DNA from: Chthonomonas sp.
GTDB taxonomy: Bacteria > Armatimonadota > Fimbriimonadia > Fimbriimonadales > Fimbriimonadaceae
NCBI GenBank assembly: GCA_016788425.1
Contig: JAEURQ010000002.1
Location: 868,001 to 932,000 of the forward strand
Direction of reading: 5' to 3'
DNA: 64,000 nucleotides
This document shows, piece by piece, positions 34,972-47,158 of this stretch. Position 1 is the first letter of the stretch. Each line of letters begins with the position of its first letter. A model generated the notes under the pieces. The model was not told the origin of the DNA, did no database searches, and worked only from the letters and a program-made list of their open reading frames with translations. Made by a program: the position numbers and the translations under genes.

Positions 34972-36261
34972 ATGCGCGCCAACTCGCTTCTCTTTTTCAT
35001 TCTTGTTGCATTCTTTGCCTTGGCGAGTTGGACCGCGACCACCACTCCCTACCGCCAGAGCGGCTTCTTGTTCAACCAACGAATGACGCCGTCGAGCGAA
35101 ATCGGCAACCCCGACGAGCGGCAGCACGCCAACTACATTCGGCACCTCCGCACCGAGGGGACCATCCCCGTGCTGCGACCCGGCACGCCCGACTTTGGCG
35201 AAACCTACCAAAGTCACCAACCGCCAACCTACTACCTTCTGGCCACGGGCTGGGCGAAGCTTTCCGGTGCGGACCCCGAACTTGCGAGCGGGAAGCGCAT
35301 TCGTTATCTCAACGTGGTCGTCGGCGTCATCACCCTCCTCGGCGTGTTTTTCGTGGGTCGCTGGGGATTGGAGCGCGACGACATCGGCGCGGCCGCGGCC
35401 ATGTTTGTGGGGCTCAACCCCATGTTCATTGCGCTGAACTCGGCGATCACCAACGACGCGCTCCTTTACTGCTTCTGCACGTGGGGCTTCGCGTGGTGTC
35501 TGCGGCTGATTAAGCCTGATTCCACGTTGCGAGATGCGGCGATCGTCGCCGTGCTCGCAGCCCTGGCGATCCTCACCAAAATGAGCGGCGTGCTCATGAT
35601 TCCGGTCGCGATGCTGGCCGTGTTCATGCGTCCGACCAAGGACATCAAGGTCATGACCCAGATGTTCAGCATCGTCGTGTTCGGCTCGATGCTGCTCGCC
35701 GGGTGGTGGCTTCTGCGCAACAACTCGCTCTACGGCGACCCGCTCGGCCTGAAGATTTTCAAGGAAGCCTTCGCGGGCAGTCCCAAGTCCATGGAAATGG
35801 CGGCCGTCCTTGGTCCGCGAGACTTTTGGGTGGACATGTTTGGCTGGTGGACGGCCCGCTCGTTCTTCGGCGCGATGGGCAGCATGGACATCTTTTACGG
35901 CCACCAGGTGTACCGACTGCTTTTTGCGGGCGCGCTGCTGCTGGTTGTGGGCACCCTGATGTTTCGCCGCGACGGCAACGAAGTGCCGAAGTCGTACCGC
36001 ATGCTCGCCTGGGCATTTGCCTTGTTCGTGCTGGCGCAGTACTTGCAGTTCAATCTCACGTACTTCCAGGCGCAAAGTCGCTATCTCTTCCCCGCGATCT
36101 CGGTGTTCGGGACCCTCTTTGCGATTGGTCTGGCCGGGTGGACCAAAGCCAAGTTCCTGCCCGTCGCGATGGGTCTGGCGGTGTTGCTCGTCGGGGCGAA
36201 CATCTGGAGCGGCGTGTACGTCCAGCACGAATTCGAACGGCGCATCTCCGGGCAGCGTTGA
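34972..36261 (+). CDS. Polytopic membrane glycosyltransferase-like protein (DUF2142/PMT-like)
   Basis: A 429-residue protein with about 10-11 membrane helices. The first extracytoplasmic loop has GNPDERQHANYI (about residues 45-56), with the acidic DE pair and His of GT-C lipid-linked sugar transferases, and QSHQPPTYYLL (about 82-92) matches the H.PP.YY motif of PMT_2/DUF2142 proteins. It probably transfers a sugar from a polyprenyl carrier to an acceptor at the periplasmic face. No neighbouring polysaccharide genes help to name the acceptor. The start at ATG 34972 is followed directly by the first helix. Confidence 0.8.
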   Translation: MRANSLLFFILVAFFALASWTATTTPYRQSGFLFNQRMTPSSEIGNPDERQHANYIRHLRTEGTIPVLRPGTPDFGETYQSHQPPTYYLLATGWAKLSGADPELASGKRIRYLNVVVGVITLLGVFFVGRWGLERDDIGAAAAMFVGLNPMFIALNSAITNDALLYCFCTWGFAWCLRLIKPDSTLRDAAIVAVLAALAILTKMSGVLMIPVAMLAVFMRPTKDIKVMTQMFSIVVFGSMLLAGWWLLRNNSLYGDPLGLKIFKEAFAGSPKSMEMAAVLGPRDFWVDMFGWWTARSFFGAMGSMDIFYGHQVYRLLFAGALLLVVGTLMFRRDGNEVPKSYRMLAWAFALFVLAQYLQFNLTYFQAQSRYLFPAISVFGTLFAIGLAGWTKAKFLPVAMGLAVLLVGANIWSGVYVQHEFERRISGQR

Positions 36262-36308
36262 ACCTGTTCTGTAACGTTTCGGGTTCAAAGCGAGTCTAAA
36301 CAGGAGTC

Positions 36309-36872
36309 TTGATCAGCTTGAGAATTGACACCGCCGAATCTTGGGCCTACGACGAGGACATCCGCCTCGTGGAGCGTTTCTTGGCGGGTGACGAATCGGC
36401 GTTTCACCAGATCTACACGCGATTTTACGGCAAGGTTCATCACATCGCGCAGGGCGTCCTTCTCGACGCTGAGGAAGCCGCCGACGCGACCCAGGAAATT
36501 TTCACGCTGGTCTACCGAAATCTGGGCCGCTTCGACAAGCGCAGCCGCCTGAGCACCTGGATCTATCGAATTGCGGTGAACCGCAGCATTCAGCACGGGC
36601 GCGCGTCGAGGTTCCGCTACCGATTCGTCGAGCTCGATCACGCTCAGCATCTGGCCGGCGAAAACGGCCATGCGATGTCCGACCCGGTCGTCGCCCAGGC
36701 GATGAGTCAACTATCGCCCTCCGACCGCGCTATTCTGCTTCTGTTTTATTGGGACGACCTGAGCCTGTCCGAGATCGCCGAGAGCCTCGGCTGCAACGAG
36801 AACGCGGCGAAGACTCGCCTGTTCCGCGCTCGCGAACGGTTCCGCAAACTCTACGAGGAGATGGACGCATGA
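36309..36872 (+). CDS. ECF-family RNA polymerase sigma factor
   Basis: A 187-residue sigma-70 family factor of the extracytoplasmic-function type. Region 2 runs FLAGDESAFHQIYTRFYGKV to DATQEIFTLVYRNL, and RLSTWIYRIAVNRSI is region 2.4-like. Region 4 (about residues 138-182) has LSPSDRAILLLFYWDDLSLS and the helix-turn-helix EIAESLGCNENAAKTRLFRA. The start is TTG 36309, preceded by CAGGAG at good spacing. The next gene overlaps its stop by 4 nt and encodes the likely membrane anti-sigma partner. Confidence 0.93.
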   Translation: MISLRIDTAESWAYDEDIRLVERFLAGDESAFHQIYTRFYGKVHHIAQGVLLDAEEAADATQEIFTLVYRNLGRFDKRSRLSTWIYRIAVNRSIQHGRASRFRYRFVELDHAQHLAGENGHAMSDPVVAQAMSQLSPSDRAILLLFYWDDLSLSEIAESLGCNENAAKTRLFRARERFRKLYEEMDA

Positions 36873-37597
36873 AGCCGATTGACCCCAGCGTTGACGACCT
36901 CATGTGGCTCATCGCCGACCAGAACGAAGCGGCGGCCACCGAGTCGTTTTGTAAGCGCTACCCGCAGCATCGCGACGAAATGCACAAGCGCATCCGTCTG
37001 GTCAATGGCATCCGTGCGAACCGGCCCGTCGCACCCGTCGCGGCGGCCACGCCGCCGGCATTTGAGGCGCGGCCCGTGCGGAGCAACTCCACGCCGCAGA
37101 TTTGGTGGACGGTCGGGCTGCTCGCGTTCTTCACCATGACCTACGCTTTCTCCCGATTCGCGTTTGCGCCTCCCGCGGCCAAGCCGACGGAGGTGGTGGT
37201 CAACAATCCGGTGGTCAACTCGGGCCTGGAACCCAAGCCAGCCGCGGGGCCGGACGAAACCGCGCATCAAAACTTTGGCACGCAATCCAACCCGGCGCCG
37301 CAAGCAGCGCCGAAGCCGCTCACACCGATGGAGCGACGCGTAAGCCTCGAGGCCAGCGAAAGCTCGCTGGTGCAAGTGCTCAACAAGATCAGCTTGCAAT
37401 CCGGAGTTCAGTTCCAACTCGCGCCGGGCGTCAATGACATGCCGCTCGCCCTTGGGTTTGAGGATCGCACCGTGGCCGAGGCGCTCACCGACATCGCGAT
37501 TGCGCTGAACATCAGCTTTTTGGAGCAAGAGCCGGGCAACGTGCTCATCATTCCGGCCGGGAATCAGGGCCCGGTGACCGAGAATTCCGGCGGCTAA
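36869..37597 (+). CDS. Putative anti-sigma factor with C-terminal STN (secretin/TonB N-terminal) domain
   Basis: A 242-residue single-pass membrane protein. The N-terminal cytoplasmic part (1-70) begins DPSVDDLMWLIADQNE, similar in layout to zinc-less anti-sigma domains. One membrane helix lies at about 73-94. A Pro/Ala-rich periplasmic linker leads to an STN-like domain (about 153-230) with RRVSLEASESSLVQVLNKIS and LNISFLEQEPGNVLIIP, the fold that in secretins and TonB transducers senses outer-membrane partners. The ATGA overlap with the sigma gene supports a sigma/anti-sigma pair. Anti-sigma function is inferred from position. Confidence 0.75.
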   Translation: MKPIDPSVDDLMWLIADQNEAAATESFCKRYPQHRDEMHKRIRLVNGIRANRPVAPVAAATPPAFEARPVRSNSTPQIWWTVGLLAFFTMTYAFSRFAFAPPAAKPTEVVVNNPVVNSGLEPKPAAGPDETAHQNFGTQSNPAPQAAPKPLTPMERRVSLEASESSLVQVLNKISLQSGVQFQLAPGVNDMPLALGFEDRTVAEALTDIAIALNISFLEQEPGNVLIIPAGNQGPVTENSGG

Positions 37598-37643
37598 CCG
37601 CAATTTTTGACCGTCTGCTTGGACATGCACGATTTTTCGTGTA

Positions 37644-37649
37644 TGGAAT
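37644..37649 (+). promoter_or_regulatory. -10-like TGGAAT 6 nt before a start codon
   Basis: TGGAAT, within GTATGGAATAGAGTC, is followed by AGAGTC and ATG 37656. Confidence 0.4.
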
Positions 37650-37655
37650 AGAGTC

Positions 37656-38381
37656 ATGTCGAAAGCCAAGCGAAGCTCGGACGTCGTTGAGGAGTTTGCC
37701 ACGCAGGTCCTCATTTACGGAGGTTGCGGCCTCGCCGCCTTCTTGTTCGGACTCCTGCTCTATGCCTACAAGGGCATGCTTATGTATGTCGGTCTGATCC
37801 TCATGGTGGGCGGGCTCGTGGCCATCGGGTACGCCGCGTATGAGTTCACCCAGGCCCGCAAGGTCACCACGTTTAAGAGCGTATGTCCCTATTGCAGTGC
37901 CACCAACACGCTCACCGAAGAAGCTCAAGAGAGCTTTGACTGCATCGAGTGTCACCGAATGATCCCGGTTGAAAACGGCCGCATGCTCAAGGTCATGCAG
38001 GTGCGCTGCGGTTTCTGCAATCACCTGAATTTCTACAACGAAAACTCCGTGGGGCTGCTATGCGAGGAGTGCGATCGCACGATTCCGATCGCAACCGCCG
38101 ACGGCGAGTTGCAGTCCAAGGCGTTCAATACGTATTCCCGGCACGACGACGACAAGTTCTACGACCTGGTGTTGACCGACCCGGGCAAGAAGACAGAAGA
38201 AGTGATTTCGTGCCTCCAGCACATGCTCGCGCTGAACCGCAACAACGTCAAGCAGATGTTCGACGAGGTGCCCGTTGTACTGCTCACCGGCATCAACAAG
38301 ATGAAGGCCGACATGCTCGCCGCGCAGGTGGAGAGCCACGGCGCGATCACCGCCATTCGGGAAACTCCAACCCAAAGTTAA
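37656..38381 (+). CDS. Membrane protein with two zinc ribbons and an L7/L12-like C-terminal domain
   Basis: A 241-residue protein not matching a named family that I recognise. Two membrane helices lie at about residues 16-38 and 42-63. Two Cys4 zinc-ribbon candidates follow: CPYC (83-86) with CIEC, and CGFC with CEEC, spaced about 17-18 residues. The last 75 residues (from about 163) read like the C-terminal domain of ribosomal protein L7/L12: FYDLVLTDPGKKTEEVISCL, an LNRNNVKQMFDEVPVVL stretch, then KADMLAAQVESHGA. Such L7/L12-like domains bind partner proteins. Role unknown. Confidence 0.72.
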   Translation: MSKAKRSSDVVEEFATQVLIYGGCGLAAFLFGLLLYAYKGMLMYVGLILMVGGLVAIGYAAYEFTQARKVTTFKSVCPYCSATNTLTEEAQESFDCIECHRMIPVENGRMLKVMQVRCGFCNHLNFYNENSVGLLCEECDRTIPIATADGELQSKAFNTYSRHDDDKFYDLVLTDPGKKTEEVISCLQHMLALNRNNVKQMFDEVPVVLLTGINKMKADMLAAQVESHGAITAIRETPTQS

Positions 38382-38472
38382 AGTCCTAGGACCGATTTGG
38401 GGTACTCTCGTCGGCAACTGTCCCGCCCTACCGGCTGGGGCGGCGTTCTCTGCATGGGAGCACCCAAAAATT

Positions 38473-41925
<3,453 letters not shown>

Positions 41926-41948
41926 CGAGCCGAACCCCACGACCAAGA

Positions 41949-41985
41949 AAGTGGCCCGAGTCCTGGACTCGGGCCACTTCTTTTT
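41949..41985. terminator. Bidirectional intrinsic terminator between hppA and pilT
   Basis: Arms AAGTGGCCCGAGT (41949-41961) and ACTCGGGCCACTT (41967-41979) with loop CCTGG, followed by CTTTTT on the plus strand. It serves converging hppA and pilT transcripts. Confidence 0.92.
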
Positions 41986-42003
41986 GCTCTACTGAGGAGG
42001 GGC

Positions 42004-43728
42004 TTAGGCCGCGCTCTTGGAGAGGCGGACAAAGGTTTCGCGGTCCACGGCGCGCATCAGGCACTCATCAAACGAGCAGTTGCCCGAGCGATAGAGCTCG
42101 CCCAGCGAGTGGTCCATCGTAATCATGCCCTGGTTCTTCGACGTTTCAAGAATCGAATACATCTGGTGGGTCTTCCCTTCCCGAATCAGGTTCTTAATGG
42201 CCGGAGTTCCGATCATGATCTCGATGGCGGCACGGCGGCCACCACCCAGCTTCGGCAACAGTTGCTGCGAGATAACGGCTTCCAGCGTGTTGCCCAGCAA
42301 GACGCGAATCTGCGACTGCTGGTCGGCCGGGAAGACGTCCACGATCCGGTCGATGGTGCTCGGCGCGTTGCGGGTGTGCAGCGTACCAAAGACAAGGTGA
42401 CCAGTTTCAGCCAGCGTCAACGCGGCTTCGATCGTTTCGAGGTCACGAAGTTCACCGACCAGAATGATGTCGGGGTCTTCGCGAAGAATGGCGCGCAGCG
42501 CGTTGTGGAAGCTGTACGTGTCCGAGTGCATTTCCCGCTGGTTCACCATCGACCGCTTGTGGCGGTGAAGGTACTCAATCGGGTCTTCAATCGTCATGAT
42601 GTGCGTCGGACGCGACTCGTTGATGTCGTCAATCATCGTCGCGATGGTCGTCGACTTACCCGAACCAGTCGGTCCGGTGACCAGGATAAGGCCCGAGCTG
42701 CGCTTGCTCAGGTCGCGAATCACGGGTGGCAATGCCAGCGAATCGAAGCTCGGAATCTTGTTTGGGATCGCCCGCAACGCACCAGCCACGCTTCCCCGCT
42801 GCATATACACGTTAAAACGGAATCGAGCCAGGCCCTTGACGGTGTAACCGAAGTCGAGTTCGTGCGTGCGCTCAAACTTTTCGATCTGCTCATCCGAAAG
42901 CACGTCGTAGATCAGGCGGCGCGTATCTTCCATCGTCAGCGGCTGGTAACCCAGCGGCGCCAGTTCGCCATCGATCCGGCCCAGAGGCGGCAGACCGACC
43001 GTAAAGTGGATGTCGCTCGCCTTCTTTTCTTGCGACATGTGCAGCACCTCGTCAATGTGGCGGTCGCCAATCTTGGGGGTGTCCGATGTGATGCCCAGCA
43101 ATCGGCGAACATCATCAAACTCATCGCCGTAAGAATTCTTCGGGCGTTCGGGCTGCCCTTCAAAGGCGGCGGCGCGTTGCTTCTGAATCGTTTCGGCACC
43201 CGCCGGAGCACTGTACTCGGCGCGGTCGTTTTTGCTCTCGGCCGACGCGGCGGGAGGAGCTTTGACCTCTTCCTTCACCGGCTCTTTAGCTGCCGCCGGA
43301 GCAGGTTTCTCCACCACCGGAATGGTCGGGATCGCGTCCAAAATCGAATCGGTGGCCGATTTTGCCTCGGCGACTTCGGTCACCGGGGCGGTGTCGTCCT
43401 TCGGACCAAACGCGTTGGGCACCGGCGTCGCGAATTCTTCCAGCACGGGCGGAGCGTCTTCGACAACTTCTTCTTTCTTCAGAGTCTCATCGTAGTCGGC
43501 GGGCCCGTTGTACTTCATCTTGGGGATGAACGAGCTGATGTCGAGCGGATTCCTCGTTTCCGCTTCGGGTTCGCTGGCCTGAGCCGACGGCGGCGTTGCG
43601 CCCTTGGTTTCGGGCTGCACCGAGCGCTGGACCGGCAAGCCGGTGCGCGGGTCAATATGCGTTTCGGTGGTCTCGCCCGGCGAGTCCTTCGGTTTCAGAA
43701 CGTTATCCCAATTGAAGTCAGACATCAT
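42004..43728 (-). CDS. pilT: PilT-family twitching motility ATPase with long disordered N-terminus
   Basis: Type IV pilus retraction ATPase. The C-terminal about 360 residues are canonical PilT: ASDIHFTVGLPPLGRIDGEL (from about 238), Walker A GPTGSGKSTT (about 352), the Asp box DPIEYLH, Walker B ILVGELRDLETIEAAL, a His box TGHLVFGTLHT and the PilT-specific TPAIKNLIREGK near the end. The first 200 residues are Pro/Ala/Glu-rich and probably disordered; ordinary PilT lacks them. AAGGAA precedes the ATG. It is the last gene of a pilB-HDOD-pilT run. Confidence 0.93.
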   Translation of the reverse strand: MMSDFNWDNVLKPKDSPGETTETHIDPRTGLPVQRSVQPETKGATPPSAQASEPEAETRNPLDISSFIPKMKYNGPADYDETLKKEEVVEDAPPVLEEFATPVPNAFGPKDDTAPVTEVAEAKSATDSILDAIPTIPVVEKPAPAAAKEPVKEEVKAPPAASAESKNDRAEYSAPAGAETIQKQRAAAFEGQPERPKNSYGDEFDDVRRLLGITSDTPKIGDRHIDEVLHMSQEKKASDIHFTVGLPPLGRIDGELAPLGYQPLTMEDTRRLIYDVLSDEQIEKFERTHELDFGYTVKGLARFRFNVYMQRGSVAGALRAIPNKIPSFDSLALPPVIRDLSKRSSGLILVTGPTGSGKSTTIATMIDDINESRPTHIMTIEDPIEYLHRHKRSMVNQREMHSDTYSFHNALRAILREDPDIILVGELRDLETIEAALTLAETGHLVFGTLHTRNAPSTIDRIVDVFPADQQSQIRVLLGNTLEAVISQQLLPKLGGGRRAAIEIMIGTPAIKNLIREGKTHQMYSILETSKNQGMITMDHSLGELYRSGNCSFDECLMRAVDRETFVRLSKSAA

Positions 43729-43745
43729 CGTGTTCCTTGTTGCGT

Positions 43746-44609
43746 TTAGGCTGCGGCTTGCGCAGACGAGATCGCCATCTCCCCTTCCATCACCAAGACC
43801 TGAAGCTTCAGGTCATCAAGATCGAGTAATTTGAGCGCCCAGTGCGGATAGGCCTCCATGAGCTTGGTTTGGTCGCTCACGCTAATTCCAGAAATCGCGT
43901 GTTTCGCCATGAGATGGCTCACCGCGACCACCGCAGGGTTAAGCGGCTTATCCACTTCGGCGGTCGGCTCGGTTAAATAGTTGAGCCCGTCCACCACGTC
44001 CTGCGGCAGGCCCCACTGGTTGGTAATCGCCTGAGCGACCTCCACGTGGGTGCAACCAAAAATCTGCGTTTCCGCCTCCGTTTCGCTTCCTCCGGCGCTG
44101 CTGTTGCCGACCACGAGCCCGTAGTTGTTCGGGTCCACGCGGTCCATGATCGTCTTGCCGAGGAGGTGCAAAAGGCTGCAGGTATAGGCTTCTTCGACAT
44201 TGAGCTTGCCCGGGAAGCGGCGCCCGATATGGCGGGCACAAATGGCCGAGTCGAGCGAGTGTCGCCACCAAGCGCGGCGGCGCATCGATTCGGTGTCGGT
44301 CTTGCCCAAGAACATGTCAAACACGCCCGCGGCCATCGCGATCTGCCGAATGCCGTTGGTGCCCAAAAACGCCACTGCCTCGCGGATCGTCGTGACCGGT
44401 CGCGGCAAGCCATAGCTCGCGCTGTTGGCCATTTTGAGGACCTTGATCGAAAACCCGGGATCCACCGAGATGGTCTTCTCGATTTCTCCGGTGGAGATGT
44501 CGCTATCCGTGATTGTCTCCATGATTTTGTAGACAACCTGCGGCATTACCGACACTTCGGCAATTTGTCCCGCAATCGCAAGCGCGGCCTGATTAAAGAC
44601 TTGAGGCAT
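43746..44609 (-). CDS. HDOD-domain protein
   Basis: A 287-residue protein consisting mainly of an HDOD domain (about residues 8-205), a catalytically inactive relative of HD hydrolases. It contains the family-like stretches VSVMPQVVYKIMETITDSD, DPGFSIKVLKMANSASYG and TTIREAVAFLGTNGIRQIAM. HDOD proteins act in signalling and often link to motility. Its place between pilB and pilT, 17 nt before pilT, suggests a role in controlling pilus extension and retraction. No output domain is attached; the last 60 residues are of unclear fold. Confidence 0.92.
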   Translation of the reverse strand: MPQVFNQAALAIAGQIAEVSVMPQVVYKIMETITDSDISTGEIEKTISVDPGFSIKVLKMANSASYGLPRPVTTIREAVAFLGTNGIRQIAMAAGVFDMFLGKTDTESMRRRAWWRHSLDSAICARHIGRRFPGKLNVEEAYTCSLLHLLGKTIMDRVDPNNYGLVVGNSSAGGSETEAETQIFGCTHVEVAQAITNQWGLPQDVVDGLNYLTEPTAEVDKPLNPAVVAVSHLMAKHAISGISVSDQTKLMEAYPHWALKLLDLDDLKLQVLVMEGEMAISSAQAAA

Positions 44610-44660
44610 AAATGTTCCCGTACCCTGCCCTTTGTATCGGCAGGTTTCAGGAAATCTGTA

Positions 44661-46364
44661 CTATGCGTACAGAACGCGCAACACTTCGTCGATCGTTGTT
44701 TGCCCGAGCATGATCTTCTGCACGGCATCTTGCTGCAAGGTGCGCATGCCGTTGTTTTGCGCAAGTCGACGTAGAATGTGGCTTGGCGAGCGCAGGAGCA
44801 CCTCGTCGCGAATCTCGTCCGAGAACATCATGATCTCGTGCACGCCGGTTCGGCCCTTATATCCGCCGCCCTTACACTTGTCACAGCCTTCGCCCTTAAA
44901 CACGGTGAGCACGCCGTTTGTCTCGGTGCCGACCTCTTCGTCGAGCGGCAAGCCTTGGCGCACAATTGACTCGCGATTCGTCTCGACCGGGCTCTTACAG
45001 TGCGGGCAGAGATTTCGCACGAGTCGCTGGGCGAGTACGCCAATAACCGAGCTCGAAATCAGGAATGGCTCCACCTCCATATCAATCAGGCGGGTGGCGG
45101 CCGAAGGCGCGTCGTTGGTGTGCAGCGTGCTCAAGACAAGGTGACCCGTGAGCGCCGCTTCCATGGCAATGGAGGCCGTTTCGTTGTCGCGAAGCTCGCC
45201 GACCATGATGATGTCGGGGTCTTGGCGGAGCATCGCCTTGAGGCCAGCGGCAAAGGTCATGCCGGCGCGGTTGTTCACCGAGCACTGGTTGATCCCGTCC
45301 AACTCGTACTCCACCGGGTCTTCGATGGTGATGATATTGCTCTGGCCGGTGTTCACGCGGTTCAGCATCGAATACAGCGACGTGGACTTACCCGAGCCCG
45401 TGGGACCGGTGACGAGGATGATCCCGTAACTCCGGTTGCACATGTCCTCGATAATCCGCAGGTTATGCGGCAAGAAGCCCAGCTTGTTCAGGCCGACATT
45501 GATGCCGCCCCGATCCAAAATCCGCATGACGATCTTTTCGCCATAGACGGTCGGCAACGTGGAAACCCGGAAATCGTATTCCTGGCCATTCACCGTGCTG
45601 GATATACGGTTATCTTGCGGCACGCGCTTTTCCGCGATGTCCATGTTGGACATGATCTTGAAACGGCTGGAAAGCGGGGCAATGACCTTGCGCGGCAGGC
45701 GCATAGCCTCCACGAGCACGCCGTCAATGCGGTAGCGCACCACCAAGTCGTTCTTGCGCGGTTCGATGTGGATGTCACTCGCCTTATCCGAAACGCCTTG
45801 GCCGACGATCATACTGGCCAGGCGAATGATCGGCGCATCATCCATGTCCTCGCCGTCATCATCGTCTTCGTGTACGGCCGTGAAGCTCACGTCGTCGAGG
45901 TCGTTGATGACGCTGGAGAGGCGCGCCGACACCTCGTTCTCCTGCACGTAATACTGCAGCAGAGCGGCGTCAATGTCCTCTTCGACCGAGATGAGCGCTT
46001 CGATCTCGTAACCCGAGATCATGCGGAGCTCGTCCAGCACAAATACGTCGAGCGGGTTCGCGAGAGAAACGAGCAGCTTGCCTTGGTGGATGACGAGCGG
46101 GAGAGCGCGGTATTTTTTGGCTTGTTGCGGGGTCAGCGTTTCGAGCGCTTCTTGCGACGGCATGCGCTCGCTGAGGTCAACATAGGGGATTCCCCACATC
46201 TTGCCGAGCGCCTTCACCCGATCGCGATCGGAGAGGTAGCCCATGTTGACGAGGATGCGGGCGATGGGTTCTTTCCCACCCATTTCACGGAATTTTTCCT
46301 GAGCAACACGCAGTTGCTCAGCCGTGACTAGACCATCCTCCAAAAAATTTTCGCCCGAAAGCAT
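44661..46364 (-). CDS. pilB: Type IV pilus assembly ATPase PilB (GspE family)
   Basis: A 567-residue extension ATPase. The N-terminal MshEN/T2SSE_N domain (about 1-150) includes EPIARILVNMGYLSDRDRVK. The ATPase domain has ASDIHIEPRKNDLVVRYRID, Walker A GPTGSGKSTSLYS (about 326), Asp box IEDPVEYELDGINQ, Walker B DIIMVGELRDNETASIA and His box TGHLVLSTLHTND. A zinc site is formed by CPHC (about 453) and CDKC (about 493). It powers pilin polymerisation at the inner membrane. The prepilin-like proteins in this window are potential but unproven substrates of the same machinery. Confidence 0.95.
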   Translation of the reverse strand: MLSGENFLEDGLVTAEQLRVAQEKFREMGGKEPIARILVNMGYLSDRDRVKALGKMWGIPYVDLSERMPSQEALETLTPQQAKKYRALPLVIHQGKLLVSLANPLDVFVLDELRMISGYEIEALISVEEDIDAALLQYYVQENEVSARLSSVINDLDDVSFTAVHEDDDDGEDMDDAPIIRLASMIVGQGVSDKASDIHIEPRKNDLVVRYRIDGVLVEAMRLPRKVIAPLSSRFKIMSNMDIAEKRVPQDNRISSTVNGQEYDFRVSTLPTVYGEKIVMRILDRGGINVGLNKLGFLPHNLRIIEDMCNRSYGIILVTGPTGSGKSTSLYSMLNRVNTGQSNIITIEDPVEYELDGINQCSVNNRAGMTFAAGLKAMLRQDPDIIMVGELRDNETASIAMEAALTGHLVLSTLHTNDAPSAATRLIDMEVEPFLISSSVIGVLAQRLVRNLCPHCKSPVETNRESIVRQGLPLDEEVGTETNGVLTVFKGEGCDKCKGGGYKGRTGVHEIMMFSDEIRDEVLLRSPSHILRRLAQNNGMRTLQQDAVQKIMLGQTTIDEVLRVLYA

Positions 46365-46449
46365 GTGCTGAACCCGAGGTTCTTATGCCATTTCTAACGG
46401 GAAGCGAGCCCGGTAATTATTGTGGTTCCCGCCACGCGAGCAAGCCGTC

Positions 46450-46455
46450 TAAACT
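46450..46455 (+). promoter_or_regulatory. -10-like TAAACT 6 nt before a start codon
   Basis: TAAACT is followed by GAAACC and ATG 46462. No Shine-Dalgarno sequence. Confidence 0.5.
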
Positions 46456-46461
46456 GAAACC

Positions 46462-46956
46462 ATGCGAAAAACGCTTCTTGCTTGTCTCCTCGTCGGTGCG
46501 ACCTTCTCCACGCCGCTTTTGCTTCGCAGCCAAACGATGCAGGAGACGCCCAAGAGCGCGCCCCGGCGCGCTAATCCGTTTGCCAACTTGGGCCAGCTGA
46601 CAGTCCGCGCCCAGCACGAAGTCGAGGGCAAGGCTTCTGCGTTTGCCCCCACGCTGGAACAACTGGAAACCTTCGGCGTGAAGAAGCTGGAAGGCGTGAA
46701 GTTGGAGGGCAATCTCCCCGGCGAGCTCGTGATTTCTTCCAACTCGTTCAAGTCCAAAGTGAACGGCGACACCATTTTTAGTATCGAACTGCGCGTGGTG
46801 CGTCCGGTTAGCATGCTCGGCACCGTCGAGGTCGTCGAAGCAACCGTCTGGAGCAATTCGACGGTTGGCCGCTCGACTGACTCAAGCGCGGCCACGGACA
46901 TGATGGAATCGGTCGGCGACATGCTGACGAACCTGCGCAAGGACCTCGAAGGCTAA
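46462..46956 (+). CDS. Hypothetical exported protein
   Basis: A 164-residue protein. The N-terminus MRKTLLACLLVGATFSTPLL is a signal peptide or membrane anchor. The mature part has no recognised domain: a region rich in Val and Leu strands (about 70-130, with TIFSIELRVVRPVSMLGTVE) and a C-terminal helix. Codon use looks like that of its neighbours, and the start-adjacent TAAACT element supports a real gene. It stands alone between divergent pilB and tRNA-Leu. Confidence 0.72.
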   Translation: MRKTLLACLLVGATFSTPLLLRSQTMQETPKSAPRRANPFANLGQLTVRAQHEVEGKASAFAPTLEQLETFGVKKLEGVKLEGNLPGELVISSNSFKSKVNGDTIFSIELRVVRPVSMLGTVEVVEATVWSNSTVGRSTDSSAATDMMESVGDMLTNLRKDLEG

Positions 46957-46994
46957 GCGTCGCCGTTCGGCGGCTGGTATAATTTTTCTTCACC

Positions 46995-47082
46995 TGCCCA
47001 GGTGGCGAAATTGGTAGACGCGCTAGTTTCAGGTACTAGTCCTCGCAAGGGGGTGAAGGTTCGAGTCCTTTCCTGGGCACCA
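46995..47082 (+). tRNA. tRNA-Leu (anticodon CAG)
   Basis: The cloverleaf is complete: acceptor arm TGCCCAG pairs with CTGGGCA; the D-arm contains TTGGTAGACGC; the anticodon stem CTAGT/ACTAG encloses TTCAGGT, giving anticodon CAG. A long variable arm typical of class II tRNAs (Leu, Ser) follows, and the T-arm is GGTTCGAGTCC. CCA is encoded. It reads CUG codons. An intrinsic terminator begins 18 nt downstream. Confidence 0.96.
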
Positions 47083-47100
47083 ACAGTTTAAGCACAAGCA

Positions 47101-47135
47101 AGCCCGATGCAGAGTTGCATCGGGCTGTTTGTTTT
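47101..47135 (+). terminator. Intrinsic terminator after tRNA-Leu
   Basis: Arms AGCCCGATGC and GCATCGGGCT with loop AGAGTT, followed by GTTTGTTTT. Confidence 0.85.
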
Positions 47136-47158
47136 CCGAGGACGACGAATCGCCTGAC

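Noticed and set aside
38382-38472. Riboswitch (for example fluoride type) in the hppA leader
   Set aside because: The leader has GC-rich self-complementary stretches, but the conserved bases of the fluoride or other riboswitches I know are not recognisable.
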